Shown: in pieces, positions 17,864-26,844 of the stretch | Numbering within the stretch: the first letter of the stretch is position 1 | Layout: each line of letters opens with the position of its first letter | Origin: Euryarchaeota archaeon UBA552 | GTDB lineage: Archaea; Thermoplasmatota; Poseidoniia; Poseidoniales; Thalassarchaeaceae | DNA length: 64,000 nucleotides | Assembly (NCBI GenBank): GCA_002499585.1 | Contig: DAMH01000009.1 | Location: 1-64,000 of the forward strand | Direction of reading: 5' to 3' | The notes under the pieces: generated by a model | Seen by the model: only the letters and a program-made list of their open reading frames with translations | Databases searched by the model: none | What the model was told of the DNA's origin: nothing | Program-made: the position numbers and the translations under genes

Positions 17864-18229
17864 CTAGAGGCCCCATGTGCCTGGTCTGCACCATGCAGGC
17901 AATCCGGTGGCGGCATCTGGGTGGGTCAGTCCGATGAAAAGAATCATGATGAGGATGAAGAAGGCAGGAAATAGCGCTGTCATGGTTAGAATGCCTGAAT
18001 CAGGGTCGCCGTAAAGGTGCATAAATATCGCAGCAATCATGAAGAATTTTGGAATTGCGATGATTGTCAGGATCCATAGTGTAATACCGTCTTCTGTCAT
18101 ATTCAGCGCTTCTGCAGTTGCATTCATGTCCGCGCCGACTGCACCTACTTCAATCGCCGTCAGCAACATTAGGCCATAGAAATTCATCCAGTAGGGGTCT
18201 CTTCCAAGAATTTTGTAATGCGCCATCAT
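17864..18229 (-). CDS. Cytochrome c oxidase subunit IV-like small membrane protein
   Basis: A 121-residue protein with three hydrophobic segments: NFYGLMLLTAIEVGAV, TLWILTIIAIPKFFMIAAIF and ALFPAFFILIMILFI. The phrase KFFMIAAIFMHLYGD between helices 2 and 3 resembles prokaryotic oxidase subunit IV. It is the last gene of the oxidase operon, 7 bases after subunit III. It probably stabilises the complex and is not catalytic. Confidence 0.8.
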   Translation of the reverse strand: MMAHYKILGRDPYWMNFYGLMLLTAIEVGAVGADMNATAEALNMTEDGITLWILTIIAIPKFFMIAAIFMHLYGDPDSGILTMTALFPAFFILIMILFIGLTHPDAATGLPAWCRPGTWGL

Positions 18230-18236
18230 TTACACC

Positions 18237-19313
18237 TCAATACAGATAGAAGAATGGGAATACAATGACCCATACCAGATCAACGAAATGCCAATAGAGC
18301 CCGAAATACTCAATGGAAACTGCATTACTCGGGCTGTATCCCCCTCGCCATGCTTTGAAAGTCATGTAAGTGAGGCCTAGTATACCACCGGCAACGTGGG
18401 CGCCATGGGTGCCAGTTGTTACATAAAATGTGGAAGCGGAAACCCTGATGTTTGCAGTCATGTGAGCTCCTGTAGCTTCATCCACGTAACTATGATGTTG
18501 ATAATTATCAGCTCCGATGGTGTATCCTTCCTCTACCAGTGATTTTATGTCGTGCTCGTGTATGAACCCCAAATCTGGTATGTAAAAACCTACGAACCAC
18601 TCGACCATTTTCAGTGTAAGGAACATTATCGCCAGAATCCAAGTTGTGGCTAAAAACATCGTAACCCTCTTCCTTCTAAACTCTTCATCAATATCCGTCT
18701 TCTTGGCGTATCGTAGGGCCTGAACTATCGTAAATGAGGATATGATCAGTGCAAATGTGTTTACCGCACCGGGTGCTAGGTGCCACCAACTTGATGCGAT
18801 GAGGTGGCTTGCTGGCTCAAAGCAGGTGACCGGTACAGCCTCTTGCCAGCCAGTTGGATTGGTAACAGGGTCAAACAACCCGTCAGCGAAGACATCGTCA
18901 CATCTTCGGAGCCCAAGCCTGTATCTCATGTAGGTACTAAACAGAGATGTGAATACCATCATCTCCGACATTAGAAACATGAACATCCCGACTTTCCTGA
19001 TTTGTATATTCTTGAATGGGGAGCCGGTTGCAAGCGGTTCGTAGGTCCCATCGAATGAAAGGTCCTGACGCCAGAAGACAAACATCCCAACCATCGTTAT
19101 TACCATGGCGATGAATAACCATACCAAACCCTCGCCAGTGTAGACGTGTTTTGATATCTCCAAGTCGTAATCGAACATACCAGCGAGTACGAACAGGAAT
19201 AGCCCGATACCCACACTCATGACGATCGGAGCAAACGAATTGTGTGGAGCACCGTGGCTCCAGTCATGAGGCCCCCAGGGACTCGGATGATGGTCATGGT
19301 GCTCATCACTCAA
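18237..19313 (-). CDS. coxC: Cytochrome c oxidase subunit III
   Basis: A 358-residue, about seven-helix membrane protein. Landmarks are FLMSEMMVFTSLFSTYMRYR, SSWWHLAPGAVNTFALIISS, and the C-terminal THGAHVAGGILGLTYMTF followed by YFGLYWHFVDLVWVIVFPFFYLY. It lacks redox centres and supports proton uptake and stability of subunit I. A loop after helix 3 and another near residue 260 are longer than usual. The start overlaps the subunit I stop by 4 bases, so translation is likely coupled. Confidence 0.93.
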   Translation of the reverse strand: MSDEHHDHHPSPWGPHDWSHGAPHNSFAPIVMSVGIGLFLFVLAGMFDYDLEISKHVYTGEGLVWLFIAMVITMVGMFVFWRQDLSFDGTYEPLATGSPFKNIQIRKVGMFMFLMSEMMVFTSLFSTYMRYRLGLRRCDDVFADGLFDPVTNPTGWQEAVPVTCFEPASHLIASSWWHLAPGAVNTFALIISSFTIVQALRYAKKTDIDEEFRRKRVTMFLATTWILAIMFLTLKMVEWFVGFYIPDLGFIHEHDIKSLVEEGYTIGADNYQHHSYVDEATGAHMTANIRVSASTFYVTTGTHGAHVAGGILGLTYMTFKAWRGGYSPSNAVSIEYFGLYWHFVDLVWVIVFPFFYLY

Positions 19314-21670
19314 TGGACCACCTCCTCATTACCGTCATCAGGGACCATGAGGCGACTAAACCATCTTGAGAACCACCCTGGCTCACTTGTGACATGTTCA
19401 TTCGCATCTCTCAGGACCGGCAAATCGTACCAAACTCCATCGACATAACGTCCAAATGATGGAGTTGGGGGCGGGGAGGAAGTCATCCACTCGAAGGACC
19501 AACCGCCCCATGGATCGGCGGGAGCTTTCGCCCCCCTGAGGTAGGATATCACCATGTTGGCTACCATGATGAAGTTTGAGAGGAAGAAGAGGAATGCTGA
19601 GACTGATATGAATAGATTCCAATCGGCCGCCTCGGGGGGGAGATTGGCAAAATCATCTGTGCTGATGAAGTAGGTATGATGCCTTCTGGCCATTCCCCAT
19701 ACTCCAAGTCTGTGCATTGGCCAAAAGACGCCGTTGTACGAAATGAATGCCGTGAGGAAATGGAGGGTTCCGAGACGTTCATCCATCATCCTGCCAGTCA
19801 TCTTGGGATACCAGTAGTAAATCGCAGCGAAGAATCCGAATACAGTGCCTCCTACCAAGACATAGTGGAAGTGGGCGACTACGAAGTAACTCTCATGCAG
19901 ATGGGTATCCATGGCTATGGAGGGAAAGAACATCCCGGATATTCCACCTAGTGTGAACGTAACAAGGAATCCCAAGGCCCAAAGTGTGTGAGTCCTGTAG
20001 ACCAATGATCCCCCGTGCATGGTTTTAAGCCAATTGAAAATTTTGATCCCTGTCGGAACGGCGACTAACATGGTTGTTACCATCGTCACGAATCTCAAGA
20101 CAGGAGACATGCCTGATGTGAACATGTGGTGACCGTAAACGATGAAGGCAACTACTCCGATCCCAGCAAGCGCGAAAACCATGGACTTGTATCCGAAAAT
20201 CGACCTTCTCGATGAGGTTGCCAAGACCTCTGATATGACTCCAAACGCTGGCACTATTACAACGTAGACCTCAGGATGACCGAAGTACCAGAACAAATGA
20301 CTCCACAATAGAGGGTCGCCACCTGCTCCCACATCGTAGAATGCAGTGCCTACAACCCTGTCCAGATACACCTGAATCAGTCCGACTCCGAATGCAGGTA
20401 TCGATAGGAATAACATCAGGTTGGCAATTAGTATGGACCAAGTGAATAGCGGCATCTGCATCCAACCCATTCCTTCTGCCCTCATCACAGCAATCGTTGT
20501 GAGGAAGTTTATTCCAGTCAATGTTGATGAGGCTACAAGCATTATTTGGCCTGCTGCCCAGAAGGTGTTACCGTCATGCCCATTCACCATGTCGACCACG
20601 TATGGGGCGTATCCAGTCCATCCTGTGTCGGCTCCTTGGCCGGAGAAGACGCCTGTGAAAATCAGTAAAGCCCCAACAGGCTGTAACCAGAACGACATAG
20701 CGTTCAATCTCGGCATTGCCAGGTCTGGAGCACCAATCTGAAGAGGGACCATCCAATTTGAGAATCCATTGATTAACGGCATAGCAGCTAGGAAGATCAT
20801 TGTGGTTCCGTGCAAGGTAAAGAATTGATTGTATTGATCCTGGGTCAAGAAGTCATTACCCGGGGTTGCTAGTTGAACTCTGATGAATAGGGCCATTATT
20901 CCTCCTATTCCGAGGAAGAATAAACCAGCAAGGAAGTACAGTGTGCCAATCTTTTTGTGATCTGTAGTTGTTAGCCAATCAGTAATCCACGGTGAAAACG
21001 TTTCCCAACTGAAACCATCGGGGTCAGACCTATAGAATCCATAAAGTACAGTTATGGCGATAAGAGCAAGTGCGATTATAATCAGAGTTGCGAGAACCAC
21101 GAATGGTTCTGGGGCCTCAGGGATTATTTCTCCGACCAATCCAAAGGATGACTGCAGAGTGTAATCTGCTCGATTCCACTGATCCAGCTGTCCCGTTTGT
21201 AGGCCGTCTCCGTTAACGGAGTTCACATGAAGAATAAAATCGACTTCTTTGCCACTCACTGGGGCCGTCCAATCTACAACCCACGATTTGTAGTCGTTCC
21301 CGGCCTCGGTATGCACGACTTCGTTTACCGATCCAGCCCACAGTGAGGTGAGCCCGTCTGTTGGTGTGAATGCCCCTTCTGAAGCCCAAAGGTTGAATCC
21401 GCCGAGATTAATATTCCCTATCTGCGATGGCCCTCCATCAAATGAAATGGTTAGTCTGTAGGTCTCTGAGGCGTTGTATTGTTCTGGAAAACCCTGAATA
21501 TCTGCTGTAACAGTAGAATCAGCGTTTGAATTGTGGCAGTTACATCCTGCGGTCTGGATTGAAGACCCTCCGATTCCAGTAGGCAGCGACGATGCCAGAG
21601 GAGACAGAAGGAGTACTCCAACAACAATGGATATTGCTGCAAAAGCTCTGTTTAGACTGTTTTTCCTCAT
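19310..21670 (-). CDS. coxA: Cytochrome c oxidase subunit I with an extra N-terminal extracytoplasmic domain
   Basis: A 786-residue protein. From about residue 230 it is an A-type haem-copper oxidase subunit I: haem ligand in FTLHGTTMIFL, copper-B site and cross-linked Tyr in WYFGHPEVYVV, YGHHMFTSGMSP, and haem ligands in HFHYVLVGG. Residues 1-230 are not part of a normal subunit I: a signal-like segment, then AGCNCHNSN (Cys43, Cys45, His46), a beta-rich stretch containing NLGGFNLWASEGAF that resembles Reeler/choice-of-anchor-type domains, and an additional membrane helix (VVLATLIIIALALIAITVLY). No stop or frameshift separates the parts. The CxCH is not a standard CxxCH haem c site. It lies between subunit II (10 bases upstream) and subunit III. 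Confidence 0.95.
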   Translation of the reverse strand: MRKNSLNRAFAAISIVVGVLLLSPLASSLPTGIGGSSIQTAGCNCHNSNADSTVTADIQGFPEQYNASETYRLTISFDGGPSQIGNINLGGFNLWASEGAFTPTDGLTSLWAGSVNEVVHTEAGNDYKSWVVDWTAPVSGKEVDFILHVNSVNGDGLQTGQLDQWNRADYTLQSSFGLVGEIIPEAPEPFVVLATLIIIALALIAITVLYGFYRSDPDGFSWETFSPWITDWLTTTDHKKIGTLYFLAGLFFLGIGGIMALFIRVQLATPGNDFLTQDQYNQFFTLHGTTMIFLAAMPLINGFSNWMVPLQIGAPDLAMPRLNAMSFWLQPVGALLIFTGVFSGQGADTGWTGYAPYVVDMVNGHDGNTFWAAGQIMLVASSTLTGINFLTTIAVMRAEGMGWMQMPLFTWSILIANLMLFLSIPAFGVGLIQVYLDRVVGTAFYDVGAGGDPLLWSHLFWYFGHPEVYVVIVPAFGVISEVLATSSRRSIFGYKSMVFALAGIGVVAFIVYGHHMFTSGMSPVLRFVTMVTTMLVAVPTGIKIFNWLKTMHGGSLVYRTHTLWALGFLVTFTLGGISGMFFPSIAMDTHLHESYFVVAHFHYVLVGGTVFGFFAAIYYWYPKMTGRMMDERLGTLHFLTAFISYNGVFWPMHRLGVWGMARRHHTYFISTDDFANLPPEAADWNLFISVSAFLFFLSNFIMVANMVISYLRGAKAPADPWGGWSFEWMTSSPPPTPSFGRYVDGVWYDLPVLRDANEHVTSEPGWFSRWFSRLMVPDDGNEEVVH

Positions 21671-21680
21671 GGCCCCACCT

Positions 21681-22496
21681 TCAGCTGCGTACGTTGATTA
21701 GAGCTACCATGTAAGCATGGTTATCCCCGCAATACTCCGTGCAAAGTAACAGGAAATCTTCGACATTATCTGCAGGAAGCCACACAGATGTTAAACCCAG
21801 CTCCTCAATTGGGGCTGATAGTCCGAACTCTCCTTCGTCTGTTAGAATTAGGTTGTCACTGAGACCGTCACCATTGTTGTCCCTTGCTCCCGGTGAATAC
21901 AACACGTCTTCTTTGACCCCCCAAGACACAAACCATGGTGCGTGTGTGACATCTGCAGACCCCATTACTGCAAGGTATACTTCTCCTTGTTTCAGAGAAA
22001 GGCTGGCGGCAGGGGTCCCTTCCACTATGGAGGTGCCGACCTCGCACAGATCTGGTACAGACAGGCCTAAGCAATCAAAATTCCAACCCCACTGATACGC
22101 TTCGATGTATACCACATGGTAACAATCAGCTGTATACCTCCCATCCTCAGCAGACCAAGTAAGATTCGAGTATTGGCCATCTTCGCACTCGTCTCCGTAC
22201 CCTCCTGCTTGAGTAGAATCCCACACTGCGTCGAGGGGCCCCCATGAAATCAACGCTAGATAGAGAATAAGCAGAAATGGAGCAACAGTCCATGTCACTT
22301 CGAGTTTGAAATTATCGTACTCTTTGGGAAATACCCCCACTTCAATCTCGTCCTTGTTGTCCCATTCCCCGTCCTCTTCGCTCCTGTACCACAGGGAGTG
22401 GTGATAGAGCCATATGAAGGTAAATCCACCGACCAAGAAAGACCATAGTATGTATTCGTTCCAAAGGTTATCGAACAACGGGGTTATGCCTGCCAT
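21681..22496 (-). CDS. coxB: Cytochrome c oxidase subunit II
   Basis: Two N-terminal membrane helices (ILWSFLVGGFTFIWLYH and VAPFLLILYLALISWG) anchor an extracytoplasmic cupredoxin domain holding the CuA centre: VTHAPWF, then CTEYCGDNHAYM with two Cys, His and Met ligands. The aromatic electron-entry motif AYQWGWNF is present. Two insertions are unusual: a segment with several cysteines around residues 120-175, and DNNGDGLSDNL, resembling a calcium-binding loop. I prefer ATG 22496, which has a GGGGAT stretch upstream; the frame also opens at TTG 22556. First gene of the oxidase operon; a T-rich element near 22606-22616 (minus strand TTTTTATTG) could be its TATA box. Confidence 0.93.
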   Translation of the reverse strand: MAGITPLFDNLWNEYILWSFLVGGFTFIWLYHHSLWYRSEEDGEWDNKDEIEVGVFPKEYDNFKLEVTWTVAPFLLILYLALISWGPLDAVWDSTQAGGYGDECEDGQYSNLTWSAEDGRYTADCYHVVYIEAYQWGWNFDCLGLSVPDLCEVGTSIVEGTPAASLSLKQGEVYLAVMGSADVTHAPWFVSWGVKEDVLYSPGARDNNGDGLSDNLILTDEGEFGLSAPIEELGLTSVWLPADNVEDFLLLCTEYCGDNHAYMVALINVRS

Positions 22497-22660
22497 CCGA
22501 TCCCCGACCTTGGGAGTAAACGCACCCTCATAAGGGTAAGGACCCGGCGCTCCCAAGACTTCGTGTCACTGCGACAGGTTAGCCAGCAGATGGTCCTGTT
22601 AGCAACAATAAAAATCGTGGTGGTTCTGTTAAGTTTCCCAGCCATGGTGGGGGACTCGCA

Positions 22661-23176
22661 GTGGATCATTTGGATAACCATGGATTCGACCAAAATAAAA
22701 CGGTCAATATCAGGCCAGATAGTATTGATAGATATACAAAAGTCTCCAAACATATTGCCGAAGCTATACTAAGAAACAGACCCATTCATGACGAAGGGGC
22801 AAATTGCCCCATCTTGGTGGAGGGTAGAAGGGATGTTTCCGCACTCAGAGAATTTGGTTTCACTGGAACAATAGAAATACTAAATCGGGGATGGGACCAA
22901 TCCCGAATAATAGCGTATCTGTACGACAGATACGGTTGCAGAAATTCAGTTGATAATGGTCCTTCTGTAATCCTCCTTATGGACTGGGACAGAACGGGAG
23001 GAAGACTTCAATCAACGTTCAGAAAAAGGCTGCAGTCTCTGGACATGAAGATAGACGAAACTCTTTGGAGGAGTCTGATGATGAACATGAAACCTGAGGG
23101 GAGGACTGTGGAGTCGTTGCAATCTTATGCTGGCACCCTCAACTCACTGATAGAAGAATACTTATCCTCTGGTTGA
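22661..23176 (+). CDS. Small Toprim-domain protein
   Basis: A 171-residue protein containing the two halves of a Toprim metal site: ILVEGRRDVSALREFG (Glu) and VILLMDWDRTGGRL (DxD). Toprim domains act in primases, topoisomerases, RNase M5 and OLD nucleases; small stand-alone versions are common in archaea, with unproven function. The start codon is GTG, preceded by ggtggggg at good spacing. It is divergent from the oxidase operon and convergent with the Lrp regulator. Confidence 0.8.
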   Translation: MDHLDNHGFDQNKTVNIRPDSIDRYTKVSKHIAEAILRNRPIHDEGANCPILVEGRRDVSALREFGFTGTIEILNRGWDQSRIIAYLYDRYGCRNSVDNGPSVILLMDWDRTGGRLQSTFRKRLQSLDMKIDETLWRSLMMNMKPEGRTVESLQSYAGTLNSLIEEYLSSG

Positions 23177-23193
23177 CGGAAGTCTGAAGATAT

Positions 23194-23640
23194 TCAAGGG
23201 ACCGATGTGGGTTGTTCCTTGACTGTATTGAGGACAAAATGTGTGACAGTTCTAGTTATGCCATTCATTGATAATACTGTTTTGGAGAGGTCGTCTAAGT
23301 CTACCCTATCCCTGGCTCTAGCTACGATCATCGAATCGAATTCCCCGGTCACGTCGTACACACCCAGAACCCGAGGGTCTTCGGCAATCGTTCGTTGTAA
23401 CTCAAGCAGCCTCCCCTTTTCTATCCTAAGGCCGACAACTACTGTGAGACCCCAGCCGACTTTCTCTGGATCGATTTGAATTTTGTATCCCTTGATGACC
23501 CCCGACGATTCCATTTTCTTCAATCGGTTGCTGACTGTGCCCAGAGACACACCGATTTCACTAGCTATCGACCTCAACGACATTCGAGCATCCGCCTCTA
23601 AACATCTGATAATCGACCTATCAGTGTCATCTATCGCCAT
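23194..23640 (-). CDS. Lrp/AsnC-family transcriptional regulator
   Basis: A 148-residue protein: N-terminal winged helix-turn-helix (ADARMSLRSIASEIGVSLGTVSNRLKKM) and C-terminal RAM/ligand-binding domain with VYDVTGEFDSMIVARA. Such proteins form dimers or octamers that sense amino acids. It starts 30 bases after the stop of the RNA methyltransferase gene on the same strand, so they may share a transcript; its targets cannot be seen here. Confidence 0.92.
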   Translation of the reverse strand: MAIDDTDRSIIRCLEADARMSLRSIASEIGVSLGTVSNRLKKMESSGVIKGYKIQIDPEKVGWGLTVVVGLRIEKGRLLELQRTIAEDPRVLGVYDVTGEFDSMIVARARDRVDLDDLSKTVLSMNGITRTVTHFVLNTVKEQPTSVP

Positions 23641-23670
23641 GATTGATCTACTTGCGCCAGCAAAATGAAA

Positions 23671-25311
23671 CTATTCATCAATTCTGTCCTCGGGGGTGTC
23701 ATCCCCAATAAGTTTCAACCTACTCGTGCGCTCATGCGTTGATGCCATTGCTGTGATTTTGGAGCCCAACCACACCGGTAGTGGATCCCGGTCCCATCGA
23801 TCAGAAACCAGCCACCCCCCACTACCAAAACTATCTCCGTTCAACAAACTGCTCCTATCGAGGGCCCCTCCTTCAAGTAGCATAATCAAGTCCTCACGAT
23901 CAATCACCAGGATCTTGTTCGTTGCAAACTCTCTGGAAAAATGAACTCCCTTTTCAACAACCCTCAGTATATCTGGAGGCCTTGATTCAACTATTTCGCA
24001 CCCGACTTGTATTACTTTTAATGGACGCCACCTATCGCCTGATATCTTAGCATTCCCATTGGATACTACTGTCTCACTCTTCCAAACATCAAGCATTTTT
24101 GATGTGCCTAAAAATATCTTTCTCCCCCGCTCCCACAGATTAACGATCGATCCCCTAAACTCATGCTTGAATTTCTCACCAGCTTCCAAGGAGATTGGCT
24201 GACTCGCCTCCCTTCGATCCTCTGGTATTTTGATTGGCATGTCACCTTTTTCAATGACGGTCGGGGAATCCTCCCTCTTCCTGATTGAGGCCACGAAAAA
24301 GCCTCCAGCATTCATTTTGTGTCCTAGTATTCTTTTGGTATTTGATAGCATTTTGTAATCAAACCCTACCAAGTTTGAACATCGATCTCCAACTTCCAGA
24401 GGATTTAGCTCATCATCCAACGAGATCCACGAGTTAAGCCCATCCTCCATCTCAACTCCATTCAGCCGACCGTCGATGTTTTCCAATACGACGTCTGCCC
24501 TATTTCCCAATACAGCAGAAACAACGCCCTCATTCTCAATGGGATCTATTGAACAGGTTGAGTATACAACCCTCCCTCCTGGCCTGGCCAAATCAATCGC
24601 CTTGTTCAATAATCCTACTTGCATTCCCTGAAGGCCCAACCCCCCGCTCGGCTTCCACTGCCTCCAGACTTCCGGGTTTTTCCTCGTAGTGCCAGATCCG
24701 GTGCACGGTACATCCACTAAAATTGCGTCATATCCTTGGTTTCCTGCCAATGCAGGGAGGTGCCTTCCATCATGATTCACAACAATCGAGCTTCTGGATC
24801 TGTGACGTTGTAGGTTTGAAATTAATAGATTGCAACGTTTTCTAGACCTTTCATTGGCAACAACTAGCCCTTCACCATTAAGGAATTCAGCGATCTGGGT
24901 AGTTTTAGAACCCGGGCTGGAGCACATGTCTAGAATTACTTCTCCCGGCTCTGGTCGAAGTACAATGACCGGTATCATTGACACTGCTTCTTGACGAGTC
25001 AAACGCCCTGTTTCATGCAGGGAAATCAATGTCTGTCGAACATTATCAGGTGCACTACCTCTGGCAAAAGGGAGAGTCCAACATGATCCTGGACCTGGAT
25101 ACCATTCCGAGCATTTTGCGTCGAGTGAAGCAATCCAAGCCTCTACATCGGCCGCATCGGCCCTCAGCGGATTCACTCTGACAGTTTCAGGCAACTTCTC
25201 AAACGCATTGTTGAACCAGTCATCTGAGTCAGCCATCCAGTTTGATGCCGCGATCCTCAGAAGACTGTTGTCGGCAGACTCTCTCCAATCTACCTCATGT
25301 TCAGCGCCCAA
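23671..25311 (-). CDS. NSUN/Trm4-family RNA cytosine-5 methyltransferase
   Basis: A 546-residue NOL1/NOP2/Sun enzyme. The SAM site is ILDMCSSPGSKTTQIAEFL; the two catalytic cysteines are in VDVPCTGSGTTRKNP and YSTCSIDPIENEG. A C-terminal extension (about residues 340-546) resembles the accessory RNA-binding region of Trm4/NSUN2 proteins, favouring tRNA as substrate. The start assumed is TTG 25311, which has gatgaggctg upstream; ATG 25236 (MADSDDWF) is an alternative. Divergent from the hypothetical gene at 25402. Confidence 0.9.
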   Translation of the reverse strand: MGAEHEVDWRESADNSLLRIAASNWMADSDDWFNNAFEKLPETVRVNPLRADAADVEAWIASLDAKCSEWYPGPGSCWTLPFARGSAPDNVRQTLISLHETGRLTRQEAVSMIPVIVLRPEPGEVILDMCSSPGSKTTQIAEFLNGEGLVVANERSRKRCNLLISNLQRHRSRSSIVVNHDGRHLPALAGNQGYDAILVDVPCTGSGTTRKNPEVWRQWKPSGGLGLQGMQVGLLNKAIDLARPGGRVVYSTCSIDPIENEGVVSAVLGNRADVVLENIDGRLNGVEMEDGLNSWISLDDELNPLEVGDRCSNLVGFDYKMLSNTKRILGHKMNAGGFFVASIRKREDSPTVIEKGDMPIKIPEDRREASQPISLEAGEKFKHEFRGSIVNLWERGRKIFLGTSKMLDVWKSETVVSNGNAKISGDRWRPLKVIQVGCEIVESRPPDILRVVEKGVHFSREFATNKILVIDREDLIMLLEGGALDRSSLLNGDSFGSGGWLVSDRWDRDPLPVWLGSKITAMASTHERTSRLKLIGDDTPEDRIDE

Positions 25312-25401
25312 GGTTCAGCCTCATCAAAACCAAGAGGTGAAGAGTATCAATACTGCTGCAAAATCAGGATACTAGCCTCGATATCCGGTAAACCGTTAAG
25401 A

Positions 25402-25812
25402 GTGTTGAAGAATAGTGCGGAATGCGGCCACGGCTGCAGGATGGGATGCGTGCACAATCGGAGCGGAAGCAGGAGAATACAACAAAACGGTGGAAGAAGG
25501 ATACGGACTACCCCAATTAAGGGGAAGGAGAAACTCGAAACACTGGTCTCTCGGGCAAAAAAAGCCACTATCGGGATACCAGACATACTTCCGGTAGAAG
25601 CCATAATCACAGTCACTGAGCACGAGTGGATTTGGCAGATCGTGGACCAGACAATGCTTAACACACTATCTCACAGGATTATTCTCGATAATCCAACACT
25701 GGGCAGAAGAGAACTGGTGATGACCTCCGGCATAGACGCCGCAGTTGGAGTCGCCAGGACAGTAACAGAAATAGAGGGTGGCTGTGTCTTGATAGAAACA
25801 CTGGAGCCCTGA
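25402..25812 (+). CDS. Hypothetical protein, possibly frameshifted
   Basis: I do not recognise this gene. The 3' part from about 25515 encodes a convincing stretch (KEKLETLVSRAKKATIGIPD ... DAAVGVARTVTEIEGG) ending at 25812. Its own frame upstream is Arg-rich and looks like a shadow (SGSRRIQQNGGRRIRTTP). A different frame starting at GTG 25415 reads RNAATAAGWDACTIGAEAGE and looks more protein-like until about 25510, where a single missing base would join the two. Either the gene starts late (ATG 25441 or GTG 25402) or a 1-base deletion near the ccccaattaagggg stretch has broken a protein of ~130 residues. It lies between the divergent methyltransferase and Sec61-beta. Confidence 0.45.
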   Translation: MLKNSAECGHGCRMGCVHNRSGSRRIQQNGGRRIRTTPIKGKEKLETLVSRAKKATIGIPDILPVEAIITVTEHEWIWQIVDQTMLNTLSHRIILDNPTLGRRELVMTSGIDAAVGVARTVTEIEGGCVLIETLEP

Positions 25813-25837
25813 TTCTAATCGACCAAAATGGGCTTCA

Positions 25838-25848
25838 TTAAAATATAA
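25838..25848 (+). promoter_or_regulatory. Putative TATA box of the Sec61-beta gene
   Basis: ttaaaatataa lies about 23 bases (centre) before the GTG start at 25867. This spacing would place transcription initiation at or next to the start codon, although a GGAGGG also lies just before the GTG. Confidence 0.45.
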
Positions 25849-25866
25849 CTCCTGAGTCGGAGGGAC

Positions 25867-26046
25867 GTGGCTAAGAAGGAGAAGAACAGTGGCATACAGC
25901 AAGCCGCTGGTCTAATAAGATATTTTGACGAGGAGTCAGAAGACGCCATACAGATTCCAAAAAGCGCTGTTTACGGGGCTTGCATTGTGTTTTCAATCAT
26001 CATCTACCTCGCTCAACACGGTGTGATACAGTGGATATTTGGTTAA
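25867..26046 (+). CDS. secG: Preprotein translocase subunit Sec61-beta (SecG)
   Basis: A 59-residue protein that is easy to miss because of its size. It shows the whole archaeal Sec61-beta signature: a short basic N-terminus (AKKEKNSGIQQA), AGLIRYFDEES, IQIPKSAVYGACIV and one C-terminal membrane helix (YGACIVFSIIIYLAQHG). It forms the SecYEG/Sec61 protein-conducting channel with SecY and SecE, which are not in this window. Start GTG 25867; GGAGGG ends only two bases before it, which is unusually close. Its stop codon shares bases with the stop of the gene on the opposite strand (TTAA). Confidence 0.93.
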   Translation: MAKKEKNSGIQQAAGLIRYFDEESEDAIQIPKSAVYGACIVFSIIIYLAQHGVIQWIFG

Positions 26047-26774
26047 TCCGTTAAGTCCACAAATGGAATTTCATCATCATCATCCCTGAGGATTGCCCAC
26101 TGGTTATCCCTTTCCATGTTTATCCGCCCGGATGCTCTTGAGATTGCTCGCTCGAACGCTTGGCCATTCCTATCGTCCAGCGCCATTCGCGCCTCCTCGA
26201 TATCTCGCTCAAAACCTCTCCCGTCGAACTCATCAATTCCTTCTGAGAATGAAACTACCTCTCTCAAAACCTCCCTCATCGATTCTTCTGCTTCCCTTTG
26301 ACATGACTGCCATATTTTGGCTTGATTAGAGACGTTGAGCCCAGTATGCTTCTCGTAGGCGCGCTTGAAAACAGGCTCCCAAGGATTGTACCCCAATGAA
26401 GATAGGACATCGTAGATTATTCTATTCGTGACGTCCTTTTTCCCCTCAATTTCAATCCGATTCAGGAAGCACTTCGTGAAAATCCCGAACCCCCAGTATG
26501 GCTTCGAAACAATCGATATTCTGGTTCCAAAGGCCATGACCTCAATGCTCCATCGCTGTTCATCAAATTTTAGCTCACTCATTAATAGAGGAGGGTCAGA
26601 TGGCCCTAAAGCTCTCAGAAATGCATTTGTTACGTCGCCCAAAATTATTTTTCCAGCTGAATTCCCGCTGCTAGAGTGTCTGAGATACCCTTGTGAGTCA
26701 ATCCACATAATTGGGGCATGGCTCCTCACTTGAGCCCAGAGCACTATGGTTGACGCACCTCCATCCATGGCCAT
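26043..26774 (-). CDS. Conserved-looking hypothetical protein
   Basis: A 243-residue soluble protein without a family I can name. The N-terminal half looks globular (IVLWAQVRSHAPIMWIDSQG; WSIEVMAFGTRISIVSKPYW), the C-terminal half is helical and charged (REAEESMREVLREVVSFSEG; RDIEEARMALDDRNGQAFER), ending in an acidic tail DDDDEIPFVDLTD. No signal peptide or membrane helix. It is convergent with Sec61-beta; the two stop codons overlap. Codon composition resembles neighbouring genes, so I regard it as real. Confidence 0.65.
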   Translation of the reverse strand: MAMDGGASTIVLWAQVRSHAPIMWIDSQGYLRHSSSGNSAGKIILGDVTNAFLRALGPSDPPLLMSELKFDEQRWSIEVMAFGTRISIVSKPYWGFGIFTKCFLNRIEIEGKKDVTNRIIYDVLSSLGYNPWEPVFKRAYEKHTGLNVSNQAKIWQSCQREAEESMREVLREVVSFSEGIDEFDGRGFERDIEEARMALDDRNGQAFERAISRASGRINMERDNQWAILRDDDDEIPFVDLTD

Positions 26775-26844
26775 CTGAGGAACTAACCAAGATTGAGCCT
26801 TGCCATTGGGACAAGGCTATCAGCCGTCAAATTGAGGTCGTTCC

